From assembly GCA_004298015.1 (NCBI GenBank), contig SCSE01000045.1, positions 62,001 to 126,000 of the forward strand: DNA of 64,000 bases, written 5' to 3'. Below, in pieces: positions 25,024-33,378 of this stretch (positions within the stretch are counted from its first letter, which is position 1; every line of letters starts with the position of its first letter). The translations under genes were made by a program, and so were the position numbers. This stretch comes from Rhodanobacter sp. Its GTDB lineage: Bacteria > Pseudomonadota > Gammaproteobacteria > Xanthomonadales > Rhodanobacteraceae. Below the pieces are notes generated by a model. That model did not search any database, was not told where the DNA came from, and saw nothing but the letters and a program-made list of their open reading frames with translations.

Positions 25024-26535
25024 TCACCTCACCCCGTGCATCAGCTTGTTGATCAGCGGCGCAATCAGAAACAGCAGCACGCCGGCCGCCAGCAAGATCC
25101 AGAAACCCATGGTGTAGCCGTCGAGCGCGGAGCCGACGGTCATGCCGCTGGTACCGCTGACATGACCGGCGAACAGGCCGGCCAGGTTGTTGCCGATCGC
25201 GGTGGAGAGAAACCAGCCACCCATGCCCAGCCCGACCAGGCGCACCGGCGCCAGCTTGGTCACCATCGACAGGCCGATCGGTGACAGGCACAGCTCGCCG
25301 GCGGTCTGCAGCACATAGCACAGCACCAGGGTCCACAGCGGAATCATGCCGTCGCTGCCGACCAGGCTGGACAGCGCATACATCAGCACTGCGAAACCGA
25401 GCGCGTTGCCGATCAGACCGAGACCGAACTTGCGTGGAATCGACGGCTCCCGGCCACGCTTGTCCAGCCATGCCCAGATCAGCGTCACCAGCGGTGCCAG
25501 CAATACGATCGCCACCGGATTGACCGACTGGAACCATCCGACCGGGAACATCCAGCCATCGAACATCTGCCGCTCGACGATATTCTGCGCCAGGAAGTTG
25601 AACGAACTGCCGGCCTGCTCGAAGAACATCCAGAACAGCACGTTGAAGGCGAAGATGATCAGCATTGCGATCACCCGCTGGATCTGCACCTTGCCGGTAC
25701 GGATCGCCTCGATCGCCAACATCACACCGACGCCAACGAACAAGGCGGTCAGCAACCACTGCAATACCACCGCACCGGCCCGGTCCATCAGCAGATAGAC
25801 CAGCGGAATCGCTGCCAGCACACCGAGCGCCACATACACCACGCGCATCGGGCTGGCGATGTCCGGCGTCGGGCGACCGATCTCGCCGAGCTGGCGCCGG
25901 CCGAACCAGAACCACACCAGACTGATCAGCATGCCGACACCGGACGCAGCGAACACCACGTGGTAGTTGTCGTGCTGCGGCGTACCGAACACTTTCTCGG
26001 CCAGGTAACTGGTGAGGATCGGCGCGATCAGCGCACCGGCATTGATACCCATGTAAAACAGCGTGAATCCACGGTCGCGACGCGAGTCGCCAGGCGCATA
26101 CAACTGCCCGACCATCGAGGAAATGTTCGGCTTGAACAGGCCGTTGCCGACGATGATCGTGGCCAGCCCGAGCATGAAGATCTCGTGTTGGGGCACCATC
26201 ACCATGAACAGCCCGCTGGCCATCACCACCGCGCCCAGCAGGATCGATCGCTGATAGCCGATCACCTTGTCGGCGATGTAGCCGCCGAACACCGCGGTGG
26301 CGTAGACCAGCGCCAGATAGGCACCGTAGGTGCGACTGGCCGACGCCTGCCCGGCCTCATCGCCACCGAAGAACTGCGACACGATGTATAGCGTCAACGC
26401 CCAGCGCATGCCGTAGAACGCAAAGCGTTCCCAGAACTCGGCCATGAACAGCATCCACAAGGGCCTCGGGTGCCCGAGCAACTGCGGATATTCCGGCCGC
26501 GGCGCAGCCGCCCCGGTCGTGGTGGTGTCGCCCAT
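25024..26535 (-). CDS. POT family proton-coupled peptide transporter
   Basis: A 503-residue MFS protein of the POT/PTR2 family (di- and tripeptide uptake). The proton-coupling ExxER motif is present in MAEFWERFAFYGMRW, followed by the signature GGYIADKVIGYQRSILLGAV and FTLFYMGINAGALIAP. The C-terminal half has ELCLSPIGLSMVTKLAP. ATG 26535 (MGDTTTTGAA) is chosen; longer in-frame extensions are not hydrophobic or conserved. A second POT gene lies upstream on the same strand, together with kynA, suggesting peptide uptake feeding amino acid catabolism. Confidence 0.92.
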   Translation of the reverse strand: MGDTTTTGAAAPRPEYPQLLGHPRPLWMLFMAEFWERFAFYGMRWALTLYIVSQFFGGDEAGQASASRTYGAYLALVYATAVFGGYIADKVIGYQRSILLGAVVMASGLFMVMVPQHEIFMLGLATIIVGNGLFKPNISSMVGQLYAPGDSRRDRGFTLFYMGINAGALIAPILTSYLAEKVFGTPQHDNYHVVFAASGVGMLISLVWFWFGRRQLGEIGRPTPDIASPMRVVYVALGVLAAIPLVYLLMDRAGAVVLQWLLTALFVGVGVMLAIEAIRTGKVQIQRVIAMLIIFAFNVLFWMFFEQAGSSFNFLAQNIVERQMFDGWMFPVGWFQSVNPVAIVLLAPLVTLIWAWLDKRGREPSIPRKFGLGLIGNALGFAVLMYALSSLVGSDGMIPLWTLVLCYVLQTAGELCLSPIGLSMVTKLAPVRLVGLGMGGWFLSTAIGNNLAGLFAGHVSGTSGMTVGSALDGYTMGFWILLAAGVLLFLIAPLINKLMHGVR

Positions 26536-26629
26536 GCCGCTTCCCCCGTAATGACGTGACGCAAGATATTGCGAGTTGCCAGATGTACCCGGGCCGAAGC
26601 TCGCCGTCAAATGGGCAACGCTGAGCCGG

Positions 26630-26724
26630 GAGGCTGTCGGACTTTGATCGCCCGACCGGCGAATCGTCGCGGTCAGTCCTAGCGCAGCCCAATTCCAGCC
26701 TCAACCCTCAGGCCCGACGGGCTG
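26630..26724 (+). repeat. MITE-like dispersed repeat, internally deleted copy
   Basis: The left end GGCTGTCGGACTTTGATCG and the right part CGCAGCCCAATTCCAGCCTC, ending in CCCGACGGGCTG, match the two ends of the 155-bp element at 12.6, 45.6 and 46.7 kb, but the middle is missing. It lies in the 317-bp gap 26536-26852 between the two POT genes, where I see nothing else. Confidence 0.6.
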
Positions 26725-26852
26725 CTTGCACTGCGAAACGACCTGACTACAAGCCGGTATCGCGACCTGCTGGAGGGAAGACAAGACCCGGCGCGAGGGA
26801 CGTTTTCACCCCGCGAGGGCTCCCTCATCGGAGACCGACACCTGCCGTCGGG

Positions 26853-28334
26853 TCAATGCACGCCGTGCATCAGACGACGGATCCACGGCGCCGCCAGCAG
26901 GAATATCGCGGCGGCTCCCAGACCCCAGACGAACAGTTGGCCATAGACATGGGCGTAGTCAGCCAGCCCACCGATGCTGCCGACACCTGGCGCCTGGATG
27001 GTCAGGGTGGCGATCCAGCCGGCCAGTTGATAGGCCAGCGCCACACCGAAGAACCACCCACCCATCGCCAGCGAGGCTTCCTCCGGTGCGGCCAGCTGAC
27101 CCACCAGGGCATAACCGATCGGCATCAATGCAAGCTCGCCCAGCGTCTGCAGCAGATAGCACAGCGCCAGCGGCCACCAGCCGATACGCCCGTCCCCGCC
27201 GGCCAGATGATCGATGGCATACACCAGTACACCGTAGCTCAGCGCCACCAGCAACAGGCCGATACCGAACTTGCGCGGCGTGGAAGGGTCGCGCCCATGC
27301 CGCTCCAGCCACGGCCACAGCAAGGCCAGCAGCGGGGCGAAAAGCAGGATGTACAACGGATTGGCCGACTGGAAGACCACGTAGTTGAATGGTGCGTCGA
27401 CATGGTCGCGGGCGAGGAAGTTCAGCGACGTCACACCTTGCAGACTGAAAGACCAGAACACCACCAGCGCAACAAACAGCAACAGCAGGGCAAGATAGCG
27501 CTGGGTCTGCTGGCGATCGCCACGGCGCGTACAGCGGACCACGAAATACAGCACCAGCAAGCCCATCAACGCGTACATCGCCCAGCGCAGCACCGTCGGA
27601 AAGGCCAGCAGCGCCGCCACCGGGTACAACAACAAGGCGATCGCGAGCAGTACCCACGCGATCGCCACCGGCCCGTGCAAATGGTGGCCGTCGGGCAGCA
27701 GCCGATTCAGCTTGTGCTTGCGCCACTGGAACAGCAACGCCGCCATCGCCATGCCCGCGGCAGCCGTGACAAAACCCCAGCGGTAGCCAAAATGCGCGCC
27801 GACCAGGTCGGCACAGACAAACGGGGTGACGAAGGAACCGAGGTTGATCGCCAGATAGAACAGCGTGTAGCCACCCTCACGACGCGGATCGTCGTGGGCA
27901 TAGTTGCGCCCGACCAGCACGGTCAGCGGAATCCCCAGGCCGGCCGACAACGCAAACAGGGCGAGTCCCAGCTCCAAGCCGAACAGGGTCGGCAGCGCCA
28001 TCAGCAGCAGCGACAACGCACCCAGCCACAGCGACATCGCCAGCGCACGGGTCTCGCCGAGGATCTTGTCGGCCACATAGCCACCGACAATCGGCGTGGC
28101 GTACATCAGCGCCAGGAAACCGCTGGCCAGCAGATCGGCCTGCCGCTGCGCCGCGATCGCACCGAGGTCGGCGTAGAAGTGCTGCGCGATGTAGGGGGCC
28201 AGAAACGCGCGAAAGCCGTAGAAGGCGAAATTCAGCCCGACGGTGACAGCCAGCAGCATCCACAACTGTGCCGGGTGACCCCAGCGATCCGGACGGTCCG
28301 CTGAGGACAGGTCGACAGCATGCGGGTTGCTCAT
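26853..28334 (-). CDS. POT family transporter paralogue lacking the ExxER motif
   Basis: A 493-residue MFS protein clearly related to the neighbouring POT transporter (GGYVADKILGETRALAMSLW, GYTLFYLAINLGSFVTPFVC, ELALMPIGYALVGQLAAPEE), with about 14 hydrophobic segments. At the position of the proton-coupling ExxER motif on helix 1 it has AVTVGLNFAFYGFRAF, so both Glu residues and the Arg are missing. It may use another coupling mode or another substrate. It is 68 bp downstream of kynA on the same strand, so co-transcription is likely. Confidence 0.88.
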   Translation of the reverse strand: MSNPHAVDLSSADRPDRWGHPAQLWMLLAVTVGLNFAFYGFRAFLAPYIAQHFYADLGAIAAQRQADLLASGFLALMYATPIVGGYVADKILGETRALAMSLWLGALSLLLMALPTLFGLELGLALFALSAGLGIPLTVLVGRNYAHDDPRREGGYTLFYLAINLGSFVTPFVCADLVGAHFGYRWGFVTAAAGMAMAALLFQWRKHKLNRLLPDGHHLHGPVAIAWVLLAIALLLYPVAALLAFPTVLRWAMYALMGLLVLYFVVRCTRRGDRQQTQRYLALLLLFVALVVFWSFSLQGVTSLNFLARDHVDAPFNYVVFQSANPLYILLFAPLLALLWPWLERHGRDPSTPRKFGIGLLLVALSYGVLVYAIDHLAGGDGRIGWWPLALCYLLQTLGELALMPIGYALVGQLAAPEEASLAMGGWFFGVALAYQLAGWIATLTIQAPGVGSIGGLADYAHVYGQLFVWGLGAAAIFLLAAPWIRRLMHGVH

Positions 28335-28402
28335 CCGGTGGCCTTGGGGAATGTGCGCGAGCGCGGCGTTACTGGGATCGCCCAGGGCGATGAAGGTTCA
28401 AT

Positions 28403-29251
28403 TCACTCCAGTAGCGTGCGCACATCCAGCAACTCGGGAAAAAACTCCAGCTCCAGCGCCTTCTTCAGGAAACTCACGCCCGAGGAACCACCGGTACCGC
28501 GACGGTGGCCGATGATTCGCTCGACCGTCTTCATGTGCCGGAAACGCCACAGCTGGAAACTCCCCTCGACATCGACCAATTGCTCGCACAGATGATATTC
28601 GGGCCAGAAATTCTGCCGTTCCTGATAAATGCGCTTGAATACCGGCAACAGGGCCTCGTGGCGCCGGTAGGCTTGCGTCCAGTCACGCTCCAGCACGGCC
28701 GGCGGCACAGCGTGGCCCTGGCGCGCCAGATAACGCAAGAACTCGTCGTACAAACCCGGCGCCTCAAGGACGCCGCGCAAGGCGTCCTGCGCCGCGGGGT
28801 CATGGGCGAACACCTTGAGCATCTGCGCGTTCTTGTTGCCCAGCAAGAACTCGATCAGCCGGTATTGCAGCGACTGGAAACCCGACGACGGACCGAGCAC
28901 GCCGCGGAACTCCAGATACTCCGAGGGAGTCAGTGTTTCCAGCACCGCCCACTGCTCGAACAACTGGTGTTGCACCCGCTTGACCCGCGCGAGAATCTTC
29001 AGGCAGCCTTCGATCTGGTCGGACTGCAGGCAGGCGACCGCCGCGCGCAACTCGTGGATCAGCAGCTTCATCCACAATTCGGACACGTGATGCTGCACGA
29101 TGAACAACATCTCGTCATGGTGCGGCGGCTGGCTCAACGGCCGCTGCGCCGACAGCAGGGTCTGCAACTGCAGATAGCCCGCATACGTCATCTGCCCATC
29201 GAGGTCGGTCTGGATGCCCGCTTCGAGGTCGCGCTCGTTCTCACTCGTCAT
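28403..29251 (-). CDS. kynA: Tryptophan 2,3-dioxygenase
   Basis: A 282-residue haem enzyme opening the indole ring of L-tryptophan to N-formylkynurenine. Active-site blocks match the Xanthomonas enzyme: [20 protein letters not shown] (distal His), [20 protein letters not shown] (substrate-binding Tyr/Arg), and [20 protein letters not shown] followed by [10 protein letters not shown] (proximal haem His). ATG 29251 is preferred to a GTG nine bases upstream. No kynurenine formamidase or kynureninase gene is adjacent. The 305-bp gap to pdhA (29252-29556) holds the two divergent promoters and nothing else I can identify. Confidence 0.95.
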   Translation of the reverse strand: MTSENERDLEAGIQTDLDGQMTYAGYLQLQTLLSAQRPLSQPPHHDEMLFIVQHHVSELWMKLLIHELRAAVACLQSDQIEGCLKILARVKRVQHQLFEQWAVLETLTPSEYLEFRGVLGPSSGFQSLQYRLIEFLLGNKNAQMLKVFAHDPAAQDALRGVLEAPGLYDEFLRYLARQGHAVPPAVLERDWTQAYRRHEALLPVFKRIYQERQNFWPEYHLCEQLVDVEGSFQLWRFRHMKTVERIIGHRRGTGGSSGVSFLKKALELEFFPELLDVRTLLE

Positions 29252-29556
29252 CTGCCTCACGCCCGCACCGAAAGCCCCATGGTAATCGCTGAACGCCGTG
29301 CCATGGCCGAGCCGCTCGCAAGGACCGTTTCAGCAGCGCCACACCATGTTCCGCAAACGGTCGGGCCGAAGCGGCGAAAGGCCCGTCAGACGGGGATTTG
29401 CCACCATTCCATACGCCACCGCATGCTGCACCGTACCTTGCAGCGCAACATGCCAGCCTGTTATCAAGCGCGGTCTTGTCCAGTGGTTCGTGCAGATCCG
29501 CTTCCCCTGCCGTATCGCCCACAACCCCGTTTTCATCACTCACTCCGGAGCGCGTC

Positions 29557-30657
29557 GTGACCATCGCCGCCAAGTTTGAAATCGAATACCTGCAATACCT
29601 CGATGCCGAGGGCAAGGAGGTCCGCAAGGACCTGCCGGCCTTCGCCAAGGACCTCGACCACATGGTCGAGCTGTACAAGCTGATGCTGTCGACCCGGGTG
29701 TTCGACGCCAAGTCGATCGCCCTGCAGCGCACCGGCAAGCTCGGCACCTACGCCAGCTGCCTCGGCCATGAGGCCGCGCATGTCGGCATTGGCAGTGCAA
29801 TGAAGCCGGAAGACGTGCTGGCAGTCAGCTACCGCGAATACGGCGCCCAGCTTTACCGCGGCGTACAGCCGCGCGAGGTCTACATGTACTGGGGCGGCGA
29901 CGAGCGCGGCAACGACTACCAGCAGGAACCGGCACGGCACGACTTCGCCTGGTCGGTGCCGATCGGTACGCAGTGCCTGCATGCGGCCGGCTCGGCGCTG
30001 GCGTTCAAGATTCGCGGCGAGAAGCGTGTAGCCGTGTGCACGATCGGCGACGGCGGCTCGTCCAAGGGCGATTTCTACGGTGCGATCAACATCGCCGGCG
30101 CACAGAATCTGCCGCTGGTCGCGGTGATCGTCAACAACCAGTGGGCGATCTCGGTGCCGCGCAAGATCCAGTCCGGTGCGCCGACGCTGGCGCAGAAGGG
30201 CATCGCCGCTGGCCTGTTCTGCATCCAGGTCGATGGCAACGACATCATCGCGGTACGCAAGGCGATGGAAGACGCCCTCGAGCGCGCCCGCAACGGCGAA
30301 GGCGGCAGCGTGATCGAGGCGGTCACCTACCGCCTCGGCGACCACACCACGGCTGACGATGCGCGCCGCTACCGCGGCGAAGCGGAAGTCAAGGAAGGCT
30401 GGACCAAGGAGCCGATGAAGCGCCTGCGCAACTGGCTGGTGGCCAAGAAGGTATGGGACGACGCGAAAGAGGAGGCATGGAAAGAAGAGTGCGACGAGTG
30501 GATGGACAACGAGGTCAATGCCTATCTGGAGACCAGGACCCAGCCGGTCACGGCGATGTTCGATTACATCTTCGCTGAAGTCCCGGCCGATCTCGCCAAA
30601 CAGCGCGATTACGTCCTCTCGCTTGAAAACCCGCTCGAATCGAACAAGGGCCACTGA
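29557..30657 (+). CDS. pdhA: Pyruvate dehydrogenase-type E1 component, alpha subunit
   Basis: A 366-residue TPP-dependent E1 alpha subunit of the alpha2-beta2 type. The TPP motif is GDGGSSKGDFYGAINIAGAQ with the closing NNQWAIS; the phosphorylation-loop region is TYRLGDHTTADDARRYR. The overall alignment is closer to Bacillus-type pyruvate dehydrogenase than to branched-chain E1, although BKD function is not excluded. A GTG start at 29557 follows GGAG at the right distance; the in-frame extension upstream lacks similarity. First gene of an E1 alpha-E1 beta-E2 operon. Confidence 0.9.
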   Translation: MTIAAKFEIEYLQYLDAEGKEVRKDLPAFAKDLDHMVELYKLMLSTRVFDAKSIALQRTGKLGTYASCLGHEAAHVGIGSAMKPEDVLAVSYREYGAQLYRGVQPREVYMYWGGDERGNDYQQEPARHDFAWSVPIGTQCLHAAGSALAFKIRGEKRVAVCTIGDGGSSKGDFYGAINIAGAQNLPLVAVIVNNQWAISVPRKIQSGAPTLAQKGIAAGLFCIQVDGNDIIAVRKAMEDALERARNGEGGSVIEAVTYRLGDHTTADDARRYRGEAEVKEGWTKEPMKRLRNWLVAKKVWDDAKEEAWKEECDEWMDNEVNAYLETRTQPVTAMFDYIFAEVPADLAKQRDYVLSLENPLESNKGH

Positions 30658-30660
30658 GTC

Positions 30661-31641
30661 ATGGCACAAATTACTCTCATCGAAGCAGTCACCCAGGCGC
30701 TCGCCTACGAAATGGCCCACGACGACAGCGTCGTGGTGCTGGGCGAGGATGTCGGCCTCAACGGCGGTGTGTTCCGCGCCACCCAGGGGCTGCAGGAAAA
30801 GTTCGGCGACATGCGTGTCCTCGACACCCCACTGGATGAAACCACCATCGCCGGCGTCACCGTCGGGCTGGCGGTGCAAGGCATGAAACCGGTCGCCGAG
30901 GCGCAGTTCGAGGGCTTCATCTACCCGATGATGGAGCAGATCGCCTGCCACGCCGCGCGCATGCGCAACCGCACCCGCGGTCGCCTGACCGTACCGGCGG
31001 TGTTCCGCGCCCCCTGGGGTGGCGGCATCCGCGCGCCGGAGCATCATTCCGAAGCGAACGAGCACCTGTTCACCAATATCCCCGGCCTGCGCGTGGTGCT
31101 GCCGTCCTCGCCGGCACGTGCCTACGGCCTGCTGCTGGCGGCGATCCGCGATCCGGACCCGGTGATGTTCTTCGAACCGAAGCGGATCTACCGCCAGTAC
31201 AAGGAGGAGGTGCCGGACGATGGCGAGGCGCTGCCACTGGACGTGTGCTTCGTACTGCGTGATGGCAGCGACGTGACCCTGGTCAGCTGGGGCGCACAGG
31301 TGAAGGAGGCGTTGGAAGCTGCCGATGCCCTGGCCGAGCAGGGGATCAGCGCCGAGGTGATCGATGTCGCCACGCTGACCCCGCTGGACTTCGACACCAT
31401 CGCCGAATCCGTGGCCAAGACCGGGCGTTGCGTGATCGTGCACGAGGCGCCGAAGACCGCCGGTTTCGGTGCCGAGATCGCCGCACGGCTGGCCGAGGAG
31501 TGCATCTACGACCTGCTGGCACCGGTCGAGCGCGTCACCGGCTTCGACACGCACATCCCGCTGTTCCGCCTGGAAATGAAATACCTGCCCAGCGTTGAAC
31601 GCATCGTCGACGCGGCGAAGCGCACGCTGGCGGTCTCGTAA
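30661..31641 (+). CDS. pdhB: Pyruvate dehydrogenase-type E1 component, beta subunit
   Basis: A 326-residue transketolase-like beta subunit. Characteristic blocks are VVVLGEDVGLNGGVFRATQG, DTPLDETTIAGVTVGLAVQG, EAQFEGFIYPMMEQIACHAA, PWGGGIRAPEHHSEANEHLF, PSSPARAYGLLLAAIRDPDP and VIDVATLTPLDFDTI. It begins 3 bp after the E1 alpha stop, so the two subunits are made together. It supplies half of each TPP site at the alpha-beta interface. The E2 gene follows 144 bp later, after a stretch with two palindromes. Confidence 0.92.
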   Translation: MAQITLIEAVTQALAYEMAHDDSVVVLGEDVGLNGGVFRATQGLQEKFGDMRVLDTPLDETTIAGVTVGLAVQGMKPVAEAQFEGFIYPMMEQIACHAARMRNRTRGRLTVPAVFRAPWGGGIRAPEHHSEANEHLFTNIPGLRVVLPSSPARAYGLLLAAIRDPDPVMFFEPKRIYRQYKEEVPDDGEALPLDVCFVLRDGSDVTLVSWGAQVKEALEAADALAEQGISAEVIDVATLTPLDFDTIAESVAKTGRCVIVHEAPKTAGFGAEIAARLAEECIYDLLAPVERVTGFDTHIPLFRLEMKYLPSVERIVDAAKRTLAVS

Positions 31642-31644
31642 TTC

Positions 31645-31760
31645 CCTTCTCCCCGCCGGGGAGAAGGTGCCAAAGGCGGACGAGGGGCCACCCCGCCGAA
31701 CGCACCAGTCTTTAGCAAGCCCGGCCCCTCCCCCCAACCCTCTCCCCACGGGGGAGAGGG
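31645..31760. repeat. Pair of CTTCTCCCC/CCTCTCCCC palindromes in pdh operon
   Basis: Two near-perfect inverted repeats, CCTTCTCCCC with GGGGAGAAGG at 31645-31667 and CCCTCTCCCC with GGGGAGAGGG at 31738-31760, are separated by a C-rich spacer between pdhB and the E2 gene. This is a typical Xanthomonadales intergenic repeat. The hairpins would form in the operon mRNA without a T-tract, so they look like mRNA-processing or stability elements rather than terminators. Confidence 0.75.
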
Positions 31761-31785
31761 GGCACTCAAAACTGGAAATCCACTC

Positions 31786-33165
31786 ATGGCTGATATCAAG
31801 ACGTTCTACCTGCCCGACCTCGGCGAAGGCCTGCCCGACGCGACTGTCGTCGAGTGGCACGTGAAAGTGGGCGACAACATCAAGCTCGACGCCCCGCTGT
31901 GCTCGATGGAGACCGCCAAGGCCGTGGTCGATGTGCCATCCCCCTACACCGGCAAGGTAGTCAAGCTGCACGGCGCCGAGGGCGACATCATCGAGACCGG
32001 CGCCGCGCTGGCGGACTTCGAGCCCGATCCGAACGCCAAACAGCGTGCCGAAGCCGCATCCACCGGGCACCACCATGGACCGAAGAAGAGCGGCGACAAT
32101 CCGGCACCGGACGACAGCCAAAAGGTGGTTGCCTCCGACGACGGCGGGGAAATACAGGAAACCGTGCAGGCACGTGAGGACGAGGGCACGGTCGTCGGCG
32201 CCATGGTCAGTGGCAGCCATGTGCATGTCGAACAGGCCGCGAACGTGGGTGGCGTCAAGGCGGTCCCGGCGGTGCGCGCGCTGGCCAGGAAGCTGAAAGT
32301 CGATCTCGGCCGCGTGCGCCCCAGCGGCGCCGACGGCGTGGTCACGCTGAAAGACGTGAAGGAAGCCGCCGCGAACGGCTCGGCAACGCTCGGCACCACG
32401 ACACGCCCCCCCGCCGGCGATGCCGGCCGCCACCTGGCTCCGCAACTCCCGCAAGGCGAACCTAGCCGCACCTCGGTTTCGCTCGCCGGCAAGCCGGTGC
32501 GCACCGCGCCGCCGTCACAGCAGGCCAGCGGCCAGCCGGAACAGCTCAAGGGTGTGCGTCGCAACATGGCGCGGGTGATGGCCGATGCCCATGCCCAGGT
32601 GGTGCCGACCACCCTGGTCGACGACGCCGACCTGCATGCCTGGATCGGCAAGCAGGACATCACCGCCCGGTTGATCCGCGCGATCGTGTTCGCCTGCAAG
32701 ACGGTGCCGGCGCTGAACGCCTGGTTCGATGGCAAGAACCTCAGCCGCACCCTGCATCCGCACGTCGACATCGGCATCGCGGTGGATACCGACGACGGCC
32801 TGTTTGTGCCGGCGCTGCGCAACGCCGACGTGCTCGACGGCGCCGGCATCCGTGCGGCGATCAAGCGCCTGCGCAGCCAAGTCGAGGATCGTTCGATCCC
32901 GGCCTCGGAACTGTCCGGCTATACCATCAGCCTGTCCAACTTCGGCATGTTTGCCGGGCGCTATGCCACGCCGGTGGTGGTGCCTCCGACCGTGGCGATC
33001 ATCGGCGCCGGTAAGCTCAGTCACGACGTGGTCGCGGTGATCGGCGGTATCGAAGTGCATCGACGCATGCCGCTGTCCGTCACCTTCGACCACCGTGCCG
33101 CCACCGGCGGCGAGGCGGCACGCTTCCTCAAGGCGATGCTGGACGATTTGTCCTTGCCGAACTGA
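31786..33165 (+). CDS. 2-oxoacid dehydrogenase E2 component (dihydrolipoamide acyltransferase)
   Basis: A 459-residue acyltransferase. One N-terminal lipoyl domain has the lipoyl lysine in PLCSMETAKAVVDVPSPYTG. After an acidic and His-containing linker comes a peripheral subunit-binding domain (PAVRALARKLKVDLGRVRPS near residue 160). A low-complexity linker leads to the catalytic domain, ending with PLSVTFDHRAATGGEAARFL, where the His-Asp region is DHRAATGGE rather than the usual DHRxxxGxx, a conservative difference. E3 (lpd) is not in the window. A strong terminator follows. Confidence 0.9.
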   Translation: MADIKTFYLPDLGEGLPDATVVEWHVKVGDNIKLDAPLCSMETAKAVVDVPSPYTGKVVKLHGAEGDIIETGAALADFEPDPNAKQRAEAASTGHHHGPKKSGDNPAPDDSQKVVASDDGGEIQETVQAREDEGTVVGAMVSGSHVHVEQAANVGGVKAVPAVRALARKLKVDLGRVRPSGADGVVTLKDVKEAAANGSATLGTTTRPPAGDAGRHLAPQLPQGEPSRTSVSLAGKPVRTAPPSQQASGQPEQLKGVRRNMARVMADAHAQVVPTTLVDDADLHAWIGKQDITARLIRAIVFACKTVPALNAWFDGKNLSRTLHPHVDIGIAVDTDDGLFVPALRNADVLDGAGIRAAIKRLRSQVEDRSIPASELSGYTISLSNFGMFAGRYATPVVVPPTVAIIGAGKLSHDVVAVIGGIEVHRRMPLSVTFDHRAATGGEAARFLKAMLDDLSLPN

Positions 33166-33187
33166 ATCACCTTTGCTGCAGCTTCAA

Positions 33188-33214
33188 AAACAGGCGCCTG
33201 CGGGCGCCTGTTTT
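33188..33214 (+). terminator. Rho-independent terminator after pdh operon
   Basis: The stem CAGGCGCC/GGCGCCTG (33191-33210) has a short loop, a T-rich tail (TTTTGTTT) and a preceding A-run, so it may work in both directions. It lies 25 bp after the E2 stop. Confidence 0.9.
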
Positions 33215-33378
33215 GTTTGGCTATCAGGATCGTGACGTTGCATGAAGCAGCCGTGTCATTGGTCATATGGCTACCCAAAAAGATCTTGAATATCATGGCC
33301 CCGGCTTTTTCGAGCCGGGCTTGCGTACTGATCATCCGCAGGTCTTTCCTTAGAGTTGACCGGCATTGAGATCGAAAA

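Noticed and set aside
29536-32454. 972-codon minus-strand frame
   Set aside because: Antisense to pdhA, pdhB and the E2 gene, crosses the intergenic palindromes, and is not similar to any family.
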